A DNA stretch of 64,000 bases, taken from positions 1,302,001 through 1,366,000 of the forward strand of contig BCIA01000007.1 in NCBI GenBank assembly GCA_001599815.1, given 5' to 3'. Each line of letters starts with the position of its first letter. Within the stretch, counting starts at the first letter, position 1. Shown here one piece after another: positions 19,648-31,400 of the stretch. The notes beneath the pieces were generated by a model. That model saw only the letters and a list, made by a program, of their open reading frames with translations. It was not told the origin of the DNA and did no database searches. The stretch comes from Furcasterigmium furcatum (lineage: Eukaryota; Ascomycota; Sordariomycetes; Glomerellales; Plectosphaerellaceae). The translations under genes and the position numbers were made by a program.

Positions 19648-20379
19648 CGTTGCGATGAGGTCTTGTGGATGTCGATGGATTCGGATGAACAAGGGGATCT
19701 CTGCTGGACGATGAAAGCTGTGAGCGAGGGAATCTCGACGACAAAGGTTGCTGAGCGAGGGGAGCTCTTCTGGATAGCGAAGTTAGGCTTATAGCAGAAA
19801 TCCTACTCCCCAGAAGATACGTTCAACAGTATTGAAAAGCGACAGCAGTCCATACAGCAACAACAAACAGGACCAACATGAAATCCACGACCAACCGCAA
19901 ATACACAATCAACCATAAAGCGCAATCAGGTCAGGCTAGAATTATGCAAGCACTCAGAGCCAGCAGTCGGGATCACGCCATGGAGTGCGAATAGATCTCT
20001 CTATAGAAACAAGGGTGACGATGCCAGAGTGGGATGTCCTCTTCCCGAGAGGCTTCAGTTCAGGATCCGCCATCCGCCAGCAGAGATCCGTCGGTGAAGA
20101 AGCCCAGAGAGATCTCAAATTGAAGCCGTCTTCATTGGCCGCCGTTGGTCGCCTTACCTGAAGGCGATCTGCTGCTTCCCGTGCCCCTGGGGCCCTCCAC
20201 TTTGAAGCCCTCAGATTGGCAAACATGTCAAGCTTGCTTCGGTGATAGAGAGATCCAGACCTTGACAAACATGCCTCCCCAACGCCGTCTCCCTAATGAC
20301 TCCGACACCCTCTCGTCGTTCTAAGTCTCTCGTCTCTCATTCTCTCTCCAGTCACCAAACGATCCAGAATCTTGCCTTC

Positions 20380-20545
20380 AGCAGAATCCTGCCCTCGTCG
20401 GAATCTGCCTTCATCAGCTGCGTTCATCGGAATCTTGCCTTCATCAGCTGTCTTCATCAGAATCTTGCCCATCAGCATCTTGCCTCCCAATAGCTGCCTT
20501 TATCAGAATCCTGCTCTCTATCAGCATCTTGCTCTCTTGACGTTG
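20380..20545. repeat. Tandem repeat of GAATCTTGCCTTCATCAGC type
   Basis: Five to seven imperfect units built on (C/A)GAATC(T/C)TGCC(T/C)TCATCAG(C), diverging towards the right end. Confidence 0.65.
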
Positions 20546-20569
20546 CCCTCTGGCCACCTCTGCCCCTAT

Positions 20570-20905
20570 CTCTCGACATCCCAGTCTCGACATCCCCAGT
20601 CCCTCGATATCTCTCGACGTCTCCAGTCTCTCGACATCTGCACTCTCTCACCTCGAAATCTCCAGTCCCTCAATATCCCCATCCCTCGACAACTACAGTA
20701 TCTCCAGTCTCTCAACCACACTCCCCGCCTCTCGACATCTCCAGTCTCTCTCGACATCTCCAGTCTCTCTCGACATCTCCAGTCTCTCTCGGCATCACCA
20801 GTCTCTCTCGACATCGCAGTCCCTCGATATCCCTAGTCTCGCGACAGCTGTAATCCCTTGAGATCTTGACACTTGCAGCCTCTCGACATCCACGCCTCTT
20901 GATAT
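20570..20905. repeat. Tandem repeat of CTCTCGACATCTCCAGT type
   Basis: More than a dozen imperfect 17-20 bp units. The central part (about 20730-20815) is nearly exact, with a 20-bp period. It ends about 35 bp before the start codon of the next gene, so it probably lies in its promoter or 5' UTR. Confidence 0.75.
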
Positions 20906-20942
20906 CCCTAGTCCCTCGTACCCTTGAACTACACACCTCAAA

Positions 20943-23900
20943 ATGTCTTCTCAGCACGCCACCGCCCAAGCCGTCACCCTGCGCCGACCAAACCTCTTTG
21001 CTAATAAGTCAACACTCTACCCCGAGGCTGGTTACTTTATCGCCGTCGAGGTGCCCGTCTTTATCGAAAATCATGGTCGGCTTGAGCGGAGCGATGTGTC
21101 CTTGCGTGTTCATTGTAACTTCGCACAGGATGACACCTCTCGCCTCCAAGACTGCCAGGCTCCGGCCCCCCAACGCTTTGCCGGCATTATGGACATAGAT
21201 GCTGGCTATTTCGGCCAGTCCGTCGATATGGCTTTTCAGGGAGCCCAATGGGCTGACGACACCGCCAGGCACATCTCCCGCATCCATGCGGGTACGCAGG
21301 CGACCTCGCTGCGGGCGTGCCACGACGCCATCTTCGCACACAGGGCAAGGCATATCGACCTGGACCTCGAGGCCAGCGACGCGGCCGTGGCATACTACGG
21401 CGCCGACCTCTGGCGCCTGTCATCCAGAGTGGTCGGTGCGCCTGACGTCGACGATGCCTCCGAGTGGGATGCCCCGTTGTATGTGGATGACTACGAGGAT
21501 GGTGCTGTGGATGGCTCTGAGGGTAATGCTGCCCCCGGCGGGGCTGCCCCCGACGCGGACGAAGACAAGGAGAGGAAGACCGTCATTGAGCCTGGACTGT
21601 GAGTATCCCATACCGCTCCTCCAGGCCGCCCATATTGACGATCACCTAGACTCCCGCATATCGACTTCCCCGACTGCCTCCCCATCGAAGTGCCCACCGA
21701 CGACATCGCATGGTCTGCGGCCCCCCTCGAGGCCCTTCTCGAGGCCTACACCACCGGCTCAACCTTTGAGGAAGCATGGAACCAAGCGAAGAAGGCCGCC
21801 GAGAAGTCCTCAACTCAGTTCAAGACCTCCCCCATCCCCACCCTCACCCCCTGCCTCCCCCGTCAAGGCCACCACCATGTCTGCACGGAGTGCGCCGACA
21901 TCGTCAGCTGCATCACGTCTGTGATCCTGGGAGGCCGGGAGACCCGTCGTGTCTGTGCCGCCTGTGATGGTGCCGACGACGCTGACCTGGTTATCCCGGA
22001 GACCGCCGCTGACCTGGACGTCCCAGAGATTAATGCTACGCTGCAAGGTGGCAGGCTGCAACGTAAAGTCTGGAAAGCAGTATACCTTGATCTTAAGCAC
22101 CTCGGCATTACAGGCCTTTCCAAAGAATACATCAGGCGATTCCGAGCGGAGTATATTCGCTCTATCCACGACAGGTTCCTACTTCCGCAAAAATCCCAGG
22201 ACGGTCCGCAGCGGTTCAAGGATGCATATATTAACCAGGTCGTCAAGATACCACCTCCACATCAAGGTATAGTTTCTCTCCACCCCTTTCTATTATTATA
22301 ATACTAACCTCTCTTTAGTCCAGCCAAACTTTACCTCAAAGTCAGAGAAACTTCCTCCACATGCCTCCCATCACCCCTGTGGTGCCTCCCTCGACGGCAT
22401 CCTTCCAGTGGTCCGGAATAACGACCTTAACCTTTTCCCCTCCCCTATCGGGTATCATCTCCCAGACAACTCGGCAATCACATCCTTATCAATCAATCTC
22501 TTCAAGAGCAAGCAGCCAGTCATCGTCTTCGCAGCCACCAAGGCATACCTGGATGCGACCACAGAGGACAAGGCTGAACGGGCCTTTAAGGGGCTAGTGA
22601 ACTGCGGTATGCTACAGTGTGTCTTTTTTCTCGGTCAGAAATCGAAACAAGTCGAGATGGCACACTGGATGGCTCAAGACTCTGACGTGCTGGATTGGAT
22701 GGCCGCGGCCTACAAGACTGGCCGTGTCCCCGAGGCGGCGCGAGCTCTCACAAAGGCACCAATGAATACGTTTATTCTCCCTCTGGGCCTGGAAACCATA
22801 TCAGACAACACAATCCGGTCACTTGGAGCTTCTATATGTGACAGGTCTTGTCGTATCTGTTCAGGCCCTAGCTCCGCTCGTATGGGCCGGAAGAGACGCG
22901 GCCTCCTCTGCAAGCGAGGTAGACAGCCTGATTGGAGGCACCCTGCCAGCAAGGAGCGACGGCAATGGCTTCTCCGCATTGCGGAGAGGTATGGCTTCCC
23001 CGAGGAAGACGAGCACCTCTGGACTATCAAGTCAGGGGACCACACCGTCTTCTACCCATTTGCGCGCTTCTCCAAGAGCCTAATGCAGGACCATTGGACC
23101 GAGCTTGTCTGCGAGCTGTGGTTCATAGCCCGTGTGGACAGGATGGATAAATGGTGTAACCGGGAGTTTGAGACCGAAAAGGGCTTCGACGCGACGATCC
23201 TGATGTACGTCGCCCAGCATTGCCACATGGCGAGGCTTAAGAAGAGCAAAAGGGAGGGTAATTTTCTCGAGGCCCATGATGGAGGCGGCCTCCCGGTGGT
23301 CCCTTGGGGATTGTGTCCGAACAGTGCGTCTTTCGCCCATCGGATAGACCACCACATGCCCATGCTGAGCGGGTATCCGAGCCTCCCTCCGAAGGACCCT
23401 GTCAACGACTTCGACCCCGAGAGGTGCAACATCAGTCTTGACACACTCGCTGTTAATTGGATGCTCAGCGACTATAAGCCGCAGTACTGGGATTCTATCC
23501 TTGGTCAGTTACAATCTATCCGCAGTCAGTCGGAACACTGGGACCCTCACCCAAGCTTCTGGCAAGAGTACATCTTCCCGCCCGGGGATCTCCTCTCTAT
23601 CCAGACCCAGAAATCTCCAGGATTATCCCTCGAAGAGAATAAGAGACGACTCCAACACCAAGCATACCAAGCCCAGTACAAGCTCGAAAATAGGGACAAG
23701 ATCAACGCAGCGCGGCGTGCAGACCGGGCAGCCAACAAAGACGAGATGGACGCAGCGCAGCGTGCACGCCGGGAAGCCAACAACGACAAGATCAACGCAG
23801 CGCGGCGTGCACGCCGGGAAGCCAACAAAGACGAGGTCAACAGAAAGAAGCGTGAACGCTATCACCAAAGGAAGCTCCAGGACGCTACTACCAAAGAGGG

Positions 23901-24687
23901 TCCTAGCCCACTCTCTCAGCCAACACCCACGCAACCACCTCTCCCAGCCGTCGGCCCCCGGATCAGACCCACCCCGAGCAGCGTACAGCTCCCAGCGGGC
24001 AACCCGTTTATTATCCCCACCAGCGCAGCGGGTCTCCAGTGTGGGCTCTTCGCCCTTGTCAGAAGCATCCAGGCCCAAGCTCCAGGCCTGCCTCCGCCTA
24101 CAATCGAGGAGATGCGGGGTGTTATCCAGAGCGACGAGTTCACAGCCAGGAACCTCGGCGTCAACATGGACAACACGTCCAACCTAACCGTCGATCAGGT
24201 AGGGGCGGTGCTGGTCCTGTGGGGTGAGAGTCACGGCGTCCAGCTGCAGCTTGGGGTCCTTCAAGATGGTCAGGAGGCTGAGATCCTATTTGAGGAGCAG
24301 GGCAGGACTACCATCTGGGTGTACAATGACGGTGCGGAAGACCAGGGCGTTGCAATGTATGGGCACTGGTCAGGGGTTCGGTTTATCCAGGAGACGCCTC
24401 CAGCGCCGAACCGGCAGAGCACACGTCAGACCTCGATACTGGGCAACTTGATAAAGGCTGGCGAACCCGTGACTCCTGAGTCCAAGTCTCAACCTCATTT
24501 GCAACGGCGCTCCGGATCTCCAAAGGAGATCCGGCGCCAGTATCGAAGCAGGTCTGACGCCTCTGGGTCAGAGTATGCTGAATCCGATTCTGAGTCTCCT
24601 GTGACGCGAGGACGGGTTGGGCGAGGGTCTCAAGGTCGAGGGTCTCAAGGTCGAGGTTCGAGGGGTGGGAGTGGTTCTCGCGGATGA
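20943..24687 (+). CDS. Large island protein with Cys knuckles, Arg-rich repeats and C-terminal OTU-like domain (1213 aa)
   Basis: Three exons, 20943-21598, 21650-22266 and 22319-24687; introns of 51 and 52 bp have good donor, branch and acceptor signals and phases sum exactly. Residues 1-218 are unrecognised and end in an acidic tail. Residues about 295-325 hold two CxxC pairs (CTECADIVSC, VCAACDG), possibly a zinc ribbon; a further CRIC lies near 595. The middle is hydrophilic and unrecognised. About residues 870-945 contain basic 16-residue repeats (INAARRARREANKDE). The C-terminal domain has GLQCGLFALVRSIQAQ with Cys999, LTVDQVGAVLVLWG, TIWVYND and HWSGVRF with His1107, matching the small OTU-like protein upstream. 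An Arg-Gly-Ser repeat tail ends the protein. It could be a mobile-element or defence-type protein; I cannot assign a family to the first 850 residues. Confidence 0.7.
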
Positions 24688-25828
24688 GGGTCGAGGGGTA
24701 GCGAGGGTCATGAAATACCACGTTGTTCATGAGATATCCTAATCTACAAATCGATGGCTCTGAGATTGAAGTTCCGATCCGGTTGTGAGTTGCAATTGTA
24801 ACGCAATTGTACCCAGTTGCAACCACCTCGAGGACTCGCCCCCGAGACGTCACGCGCTCAACCCCAATTTTACCACACACTAAGCCTATTTAGGAAGGCG
24901 GGGAAGCCTGACTCCCAAAACACCTCCCAAGACACCTCTGCCTAGCTCTCAACACATCCTAAAAGCGGAATAATCGGCTCCGCGGGTAGGGGACATTACG
25001 ACAACCCCGACCCCCAACGCCTCCACCATCCACAGTGACGGACGCCCGACCAGACTGGAAAGTCCACCACCCGTTGGCCTGTCTCGGGGCACTTCGGTCC
25101 CTGCCACCGCGCCTCGACCCCATCCCCAGGCACAATGCACCTGTCTCGCCCGGCCTGGTCTGGGGGGCAGAAGAGCCAATGCTTGGGTGATCGATCCCAC
25201 CAACGAGGACTCGTGCGCTAGCCCCAGCTCGACCAAGTTCCAGGTTCAAGGCACATCCACCATCGAGCCTCCGCTGCTCTGCTACGACCTGACAAGAGAA
25301 CCCCAGGAACCGCTGCGTGCCCAGCCCTCCTCTAGTACAACTCCGTCCTCGCTTCTCCGTCCGCGCCTTGTCATCCGCCGCCTCTCCTCTCCCACAACCT
25401 CAAAAGGCGGCTCTGTGACCACAACAGCAGCCTCGTGTACCGCCGAACACATCTCACGTCTCACGACCGATTCCGCCCAGTCTCGCCCCTCCGCCTCGTC
25501 GCGCGACCTCTCTCGAAACCCGTCCAGAATCAGCTCGACCTGTCGTCTCCAGGCCCCGTGGAGGTCCCCCTACCTAGCTTCAGTCTCCTCCGACATACCG
25601 CCTGCGAGCATTGCTCCTCGGCACACTCGATCTTAACCCCTCGCGACGGGAACACAGCATCTCGGCAGCGATCACGCCTCCGCATCGCTGCCGGTAGCCA
25701 GTGCGCGCGCGAGTCTAGTCTTGTGTCGTGCGCCTCCAGGGTCGCCTCGCCTTAGAGCCTCCCGCAACCTGCCCGCCTCTATCTGAGCCCGCATCTCCCA
25801 AGGCCCGCCTGCCACTCCGTCGCCCATC
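24688..25828. other. Intergenic, right edge of accessory island
   Basis: Holds hairpin copy 8 close to the end of the large OTU-like gene and then about 1 kb with no supported gene. The right part is pyrimidine-rich and probably includes the creC promoter. Confidence 0.45.
24791..24811 (+). repeat. Hairpin element copy 8
   Basis: 21 bp, TGCAATTG - TAACG - CAATTGTA, with one G.U pair on the plus strand, which is the strand of the gene ending 100 bp upstream. It directly follows a GTGAGT donor-like sequence, so it may lie in a 3' UTR intron. Confidence 0.8.
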
Positions 25829-27373
25829 ATGTTGTGCGTCTCTTATCTCCCATGCTCTCTGGCGAGCACCGATAATGCAGGGCCCTGCGGCGTGCATGCG
25901 CTCGCATATCGTCTTATCCAGCACCTACCTGCCTGGCTGAGGTGACGACATGCGCACATGTTCTGCTATACGCTGGACCCTGCGTCCTTATCGGTGCTCG
26001 GCCGCTCGAGACCCTCTATTTCTCTCGTCTTCTCTTCTCCTATCTCTACCAAGATACGGTTCAAGGGAATGGCGAGCTGACCATGGCAAATTCTGACTCT
26101 AAAGCAGTGTTCTCCCGCCCCCGCCGCGATACCCCCAGGCCGGCCAGTATGTCGGACTCGGCGGTCCTGGCTCGATCCCCATGATCGAGACCAACAATAC
26201 CCTCACCTTCCCTGAGGGGCCCGAGTACCAATTCCTCGTCGGCGAAGGTGAGACAATGCACACGCGCCCTGCCGAGACACGCAGGAGAACAACCCCGGCT
26301 AACCTCATGCCCCTGCCGGGGCGCATCCAGGAACATACGTCCTCAAGGAAGACCTGCACCTCGCGACGCCGCCGCCTCACCCCTCCGAAGCCCCCATCAT
26401 CAACCCGAACCCTCTCGCAACAAACCCCCAACCCGCGTCCGCCGGCACCAAGGTCTCCGTTGTCAGCATCGAAGCCCGCCCCGCGCCATACTTCTACAAG
26501 GGGCCGACGTCTGCGACCTTCTCCCTCAACAACGCCCATTCCAGCATCCAGGAACACCCCAACGAGCGCTACTCGACCGAGGCCGGCCTCAGCAGCGATG
26601 GCGGCGGCGGCTCCATCAGCGATGCGCCTCCGACCTCCCTGACCCTCGGGTCCGCCCCGGCCTTTGGAGACGGCAACACCGCCCTCCAGCCCGTCAACAC
26701 CAAGGACGTCGGCAAGAAGAAGAAGCCCAAGAATAACATGACCAAGAGCAATTCTTCCTTCATTTCCAGAGTCATCGTCAACGAGCACTTGACCAAGAAG
26801 CTCACGGACCGCGCACTCGACGGCGTCTTCTTCTTCGCCAACATCAACCGTGCCTTCCAGTGGCTGGATATGGCGGGCACTAAGAAGGCGAGGGTGCGTT
26901 GCGCTGGATCTCGAATCATGAGAATATTGTGTGAAGCTGACATGTTTCTAGCCCGAGTACCTGACCAAGATTCTCTTCACCAAAGCACACTGCCTCTGCC
27001 ACGACGTGAACCACATCACAAAGTCCGCCGGCCACATCGACATCATCATGGGTTTCTCCACAGGCGAGGTTATCTGGTGGGAGCCCATCTCCCAACGATA
27101 CACGCGTCTTAACAAGAACGTGAGTGAATGGCCTTCAGCGCCATTGATGGAACTCTCAGCTGACAACCTCAGGGCATCATCAATGGCACCCCAGTCTCCC
27201 AGATCAAGTGGATCCCCGGTTCTGAGAACCTCTTCCTTGCCTCTCACATGGACGGCTCATTGGTGGTCTATGACAAGGAAAAGGAGGATGCCCCCTTCTC
27301 TCCCGAGGAGGACGAAGCTCCGCTTAACGACAGCTCCGTCTCCGGCTCGGAGAAGGAAACCAATGGCCACACG

Positions 27374-27428
<55 letters not shown>

Positions 27429-28484
27429 TTGATCACAGGACGAAGCTGCAGATCTACAAGTCGGTCTACTCGAAGAACCAAAAAGTCAACCCCGTGGCGT
27501 CGTGGAAGCTGTCCAACCAGCGCATCAATGCCTTCGCCTTCAGCCCGGACAACCGCCACCTGGCTGCCGTGTCAGAGGACGGCACGCTCAGAATCATCGA
27601 ATACCTCAAGGAGGAGTACAGCGGCCCCTTTGATTACTCGCGGTGTAGTCTCGCTAACCTTTTGCTTCAGGCTCCTTGACCTCTTCCACTCGTACTACGG
27701 CGGCCTCATCTCCGTCTGCTGGTCTCCTGATGGCAAGTATGTTCTCACCGGTGGCCAGGACGATCTCATCTCGATCTGGTCTGTTCTCGATTCGGCCATC
27801 GTGGCCCGCTGCCACGGCCACCAATCTTGGGTCACATCGGTGGCCTTCGACCCCTGGCGCTGCGACGACAGGAACTACCGCTTCGGCAGCGTGGGTGAGG
27901 ACTGCAGACTGTGCCTTTGGGATTTCAACGTCGGCATGCTGCACCGTCCCAAGGCTGTAAGTAGATTCATGGTTCCGCGGGCAGTGGCCATTATGAGAAT
28001 TACGACTCACAGTACACTTCACAGGCTTCCGTCCGTCAGAGAGGGTCTGTCTCCTCGCGCTTCCCCGGCTCGTCGCCCTTACAGCGTATGGAGACGGCTA
28101 ACACGACTGCTAGTGGCCGGCTTAGGTCCAACTCAGCCCTGTCCACGGGGGACATGGAGGACGACGAGGGCATTGAGCACGCGGTTGAGTCGCGGGCCAG
28201 GACGGCCATGCTGCCGCCCGTGATGGTAAGTGCATCCCATACCCGTATGACTCGGCGAGATACTAAGTCCTCCTCAGTCCAAGGTCGTCCACCCCGGCCC
28301 CATGTGCTGGCTCGAGTTCACAGAAGACTCGATCATGACGAGTTGCAAGTCTGGTACGTCCTCCTTCCTACTTCCCTTCCTCGAATCCCTCGGCGAGGGA
28401 CAATAACTAATAACCACAGGCCACATCCGCACCTGGAGCCGACCATCCGACGCCCCCGTCCCAACAAAGGGCGCGACGCAGTAA
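25829..28484 (+). CDS. creC: Catabolite repression WD40 protein CreC
   Basis: Nine exons: 25829-25833, 26108-26247, 26331-26893, 26952-27119, 27173-27615, 27671-27956, 28025-28225, 28278-28353 and 28420-28484; phases sum to 648 aa. The first exon is only ATGTT before a 274-bp intron; joined to exon 2 it gives MFVLPPPPRYPQAG, like the Aspergillus CreC start. Then follow a long Pro/Ser linker, FISRVIVNEHLTKKL, IIMGFSTGEVIWWEP, and WD40 blades including NAFAFSPDNRHLAAVSEDGT, ISVCWSPDGKYVLTGGQD and HGHQSWVTSVAFDPW. An (AACGGC)n tract gives Asn-Gly repeats between blades. CreC stabilises the CreB deubiquitinase in carbon catabolite repression. Expected location is cytosol. Confidence 0.92.
27374..27427. 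repeat. In-frame AACGGC hexanucleotide repeat
   Basis: About nine units encode alternating Asn-Gly in creC exon 5. A hexamer repeat keeps the frame when its length changes. Confidence 0.85.
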
Positions 28485-31400
28485 AAGCACAAGCCATCTC
28501 TTCTTCCATTTTTCTGACATATATGGGAGGTCATCTCATGCCATTTTTTCGGAGGATTGCATGTACCAGGGCCCGATATATCGTTCGATATACAAGCGTG
28601 GTGTAGCATCCGCAGAAAGCAAGGACAGCGCGCGTTGATCTCGGCGATCATGTGGACGTAAGTAGCAGTGGTGAGTTGGGGCGTGGGAGTTGTACATAGG
28701 CGCTTCTTTCCTGTTAATACTGCGCGTGTGGTACCGGAAAACAGCACTGGGAATTCCCGGTTTCGACATGTGCCCTCTCTGAGAATTCGCCTCGGCGGCC
28801 GTCGGCGTGTCTTTCCATGTTTGTGGTGTCGAGTCGTCTGCGCGGCGCAGCATAACACTACAACGGACGGTGACATACTCGCATGGCATCATTCTCGGCG
28901 GGTAAGCTCTCCTTGCCCCTCCGGTGCCTGGCTCGTCTCTCATCCCAGGCCAGCCTCCCCGGGCTTAGAGATCTGTAGATCTCATGGACAAGACAAGGAC
29001 CGAGCCCGTCTCCGTCTTGGCAAGATCTCGCGATGAACTGACCAGGCAGCGTTAGTCGTATCATCCCTGGCTGCCGGCAGCATTCTGGCATTTGATGGAG
29101 GGGCGTACGATTAGCACTGCCAACGACGCAACGTCCTCCTCAGATTTGGGAATGACGCAAGGTCCAACCATCGAGGCACGGTCAGGACTCGAGGTGCCCT
29201 GCAGCATGTGACGACGACCCGTGGATGACGCTGCGTAGACAACATGACCGCGCAGCCGCAGCATGTGGACGCGATGCCATCAGTCAGTCGGCAGAGCCAT
29301 GGTCCGCGTGATCAGCCATTCAGAGGACTCTATGCATTGTGATGGGAAATCACCTGATCTCCAACGGTCTCAGCGAAGAAGAATCGGAAGGTCAGTGACA
29401 TGCTTCACATCTCACGATCGGTGGTCTGAGCTTCAGCTGCCCACATGGAGATTTGAAGAACCCCCACCCCTGATGAAGCAGTCGGACCCCCTACGCTGTA
29501 AGCCCAAGTCAAGCTTTCTTGACCACCTGCTCACACTTGGAGAGGCACCAGACACCAGATGTCACTAACCCGACGTCCTCCCACTCTGGTAGTGGCGTGA
29601 ATCCCGGCCGAAGGCTGGCCATAGCCCGAATACCCGAGGTTGCATTAGTCTCGGCAGTCAACGGGAGCTGTGAGCGCCTTGCCCACGATGTACTGACTTA
29701 GAACGGAGGGGCGTGGTTGCAGACAGCAAGCCAAGGCCTAACTTGTTTGAGCAAGCAATTTCGAGCAAGCCTTTCGAGCAAGCCTTTCGAGCATCTCAGT
29801 CGTCGGAGGAGTCTCGGTGAAGCCTTCTTATCCCGAGACGGAGTGGTGCCATACACCTGGCGCATGTCACGACTTCCTTGACCCTGGGCTTACCGCTCGG
29901 GAGAAGATGGGCTCGCCCGAGGATCGTGCTTCGATAACGCCAACAAGCACCTCATGCGGTCCAGTCCAGGCTGGACGATTACAAGAGGCAGTAATAGCCG
30001 CTGCTCACTCAAGAATTCCTGCGCGGCCTCGGGGGAAAGCCGCCGAGGCGGTAGCACATGTCAGCTGTAGCAAAGCTCGAAAACCATGGACCCCCCGCCC
30101 ACAGGGCTGAGTGGCTCCAAATATCTCAAGATACGCGCGACTCGTCACCGTCGGTCACGGGCAACGCGGCAAAAAAATCTCTTTGTCCGGGTCGGTCAGA
30201 GATAAGGTTGTTCGATGACCCCCATCGAGTGGGTGGATATTCATCGACTTTCAAGCCTTCACCGCTGGGGCGCTCGGGAGGACACGGGAATGCACCGGAA
30301 ACTAGACCGGCCGAAGAACCCACCAGGCCCAGTGCTGTGGGTTCGGTGATTTATCAAGACGCCGTGGGTCTATCAGGAACGTCTGTATCGCGGTGCCAAG
30401 TCTGCATGATCCTCCGTCAAGCAGGCCCGTGGAGCTTGCACGATCCGTATCATGCGATGAGGACCGGGCTCATGGCTTGACTGGCGCAAGATCGACCAGA
30501 TATTGGAGATGCTCCCGCCGGTGATGTCAACAGCTGGCCGGCACGCTGCTCCGCATGGTCGCGTATCAAGTCTGACGAACAACCTGACTCGGCCTGGCAT
30601 ACGAGTTGAGATTGCTGCGTCGACATTGAAGTCTGATACACCCAATCTGTGGATATCAAAGTCGGTGAGGCGCCGGTGGACTATCGCCGGCATCCACTTA
30701 GAGCCTCATGGTGACAGAACGTGGCAGCAGGCTAGTGACAAGTGGCTGGCTGCGGGTTTCGAGCCTCTTAATGGCGCATTTGATATCAGGCGTCCGTGAA
30801 GATGATTGGGAGCGCTGATTGAGCCTCATGATCCCGGCCCTGCGTATTGGCGGATTGTGGTGATGATGGTGACTCAGGAGTCAGGAGCGTTCCACATGTG
30901 GATATCGATGCGCGGCAAGCTAGTGTAGCAGCCGGTTTTCTGTTGCATTGTGTGTGGATGTGTGTATCTATTCCGCGAGCAAAAGATATCGACGGAACCT
31001 TTGCGGAGCACCATGACGAGCCTTGGCAATCAATCTTCGTTGCAGGCGGCGACGGAGCCATGGTTGGACAAGGGGATGGATGCTCTCAGACGGAGCTCAG
31101 ACCAAGTTCCTGCATTGGGCCACACCGAAGAACATCGACGCCCGGGCCGCTGGTCCTTGCTGTATGCGCCCGAGGAGGCCTAGATCGCCTGGCCCTGCAT
31201 CGCTAAGGCACGCAATATATTTACAGACCCGGCCCGTCGGGCTGAGCGACAGCTGAGTCCTGGACGACGGACTGGCGCCGAACTGAGTCGTCCAGGGTGA
31301 TGTGATGGCGGCGCACAGCCCCGTGCAGGTGCCAGGTGAGGTTGCAGGTCTCATGAATTGCTTGGCGATGGTGTCGCTGCAGATCTGGTGACCAACAAGA

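Larger units (their letters stand above)
19648..20942. other. Intergenic with minisatellites
   Basis: About 1.3 kb with no supported gene. The right half is composed of two tandem-repeat tracts and ends at the start of the large OTU-like gene. The left half holds the promoter of the small OTU-like gene. Confidence 0.45.

Noticed and set aside
20570..20905. Possible CRISPR-like array
   Set aside because: Units are contiguous 17-20 bp repeats without unique spacers, in a eukaryotic genome; it is a minisatellite.
4400..25828. Island as a Starship-type giant transposon
   Set aside because: No DUF3435-type tyrosine recombinase was recognised at either end and no terminal repeats or target-site duplication could be seen by eye, so the label is not supported.
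29759..29792. Short CCTTTCGAGCAAG tandem repeat as a regulatory array
   Set aside because: Only two to three units, with no neighbouring gene to regulate; too little to support a function.
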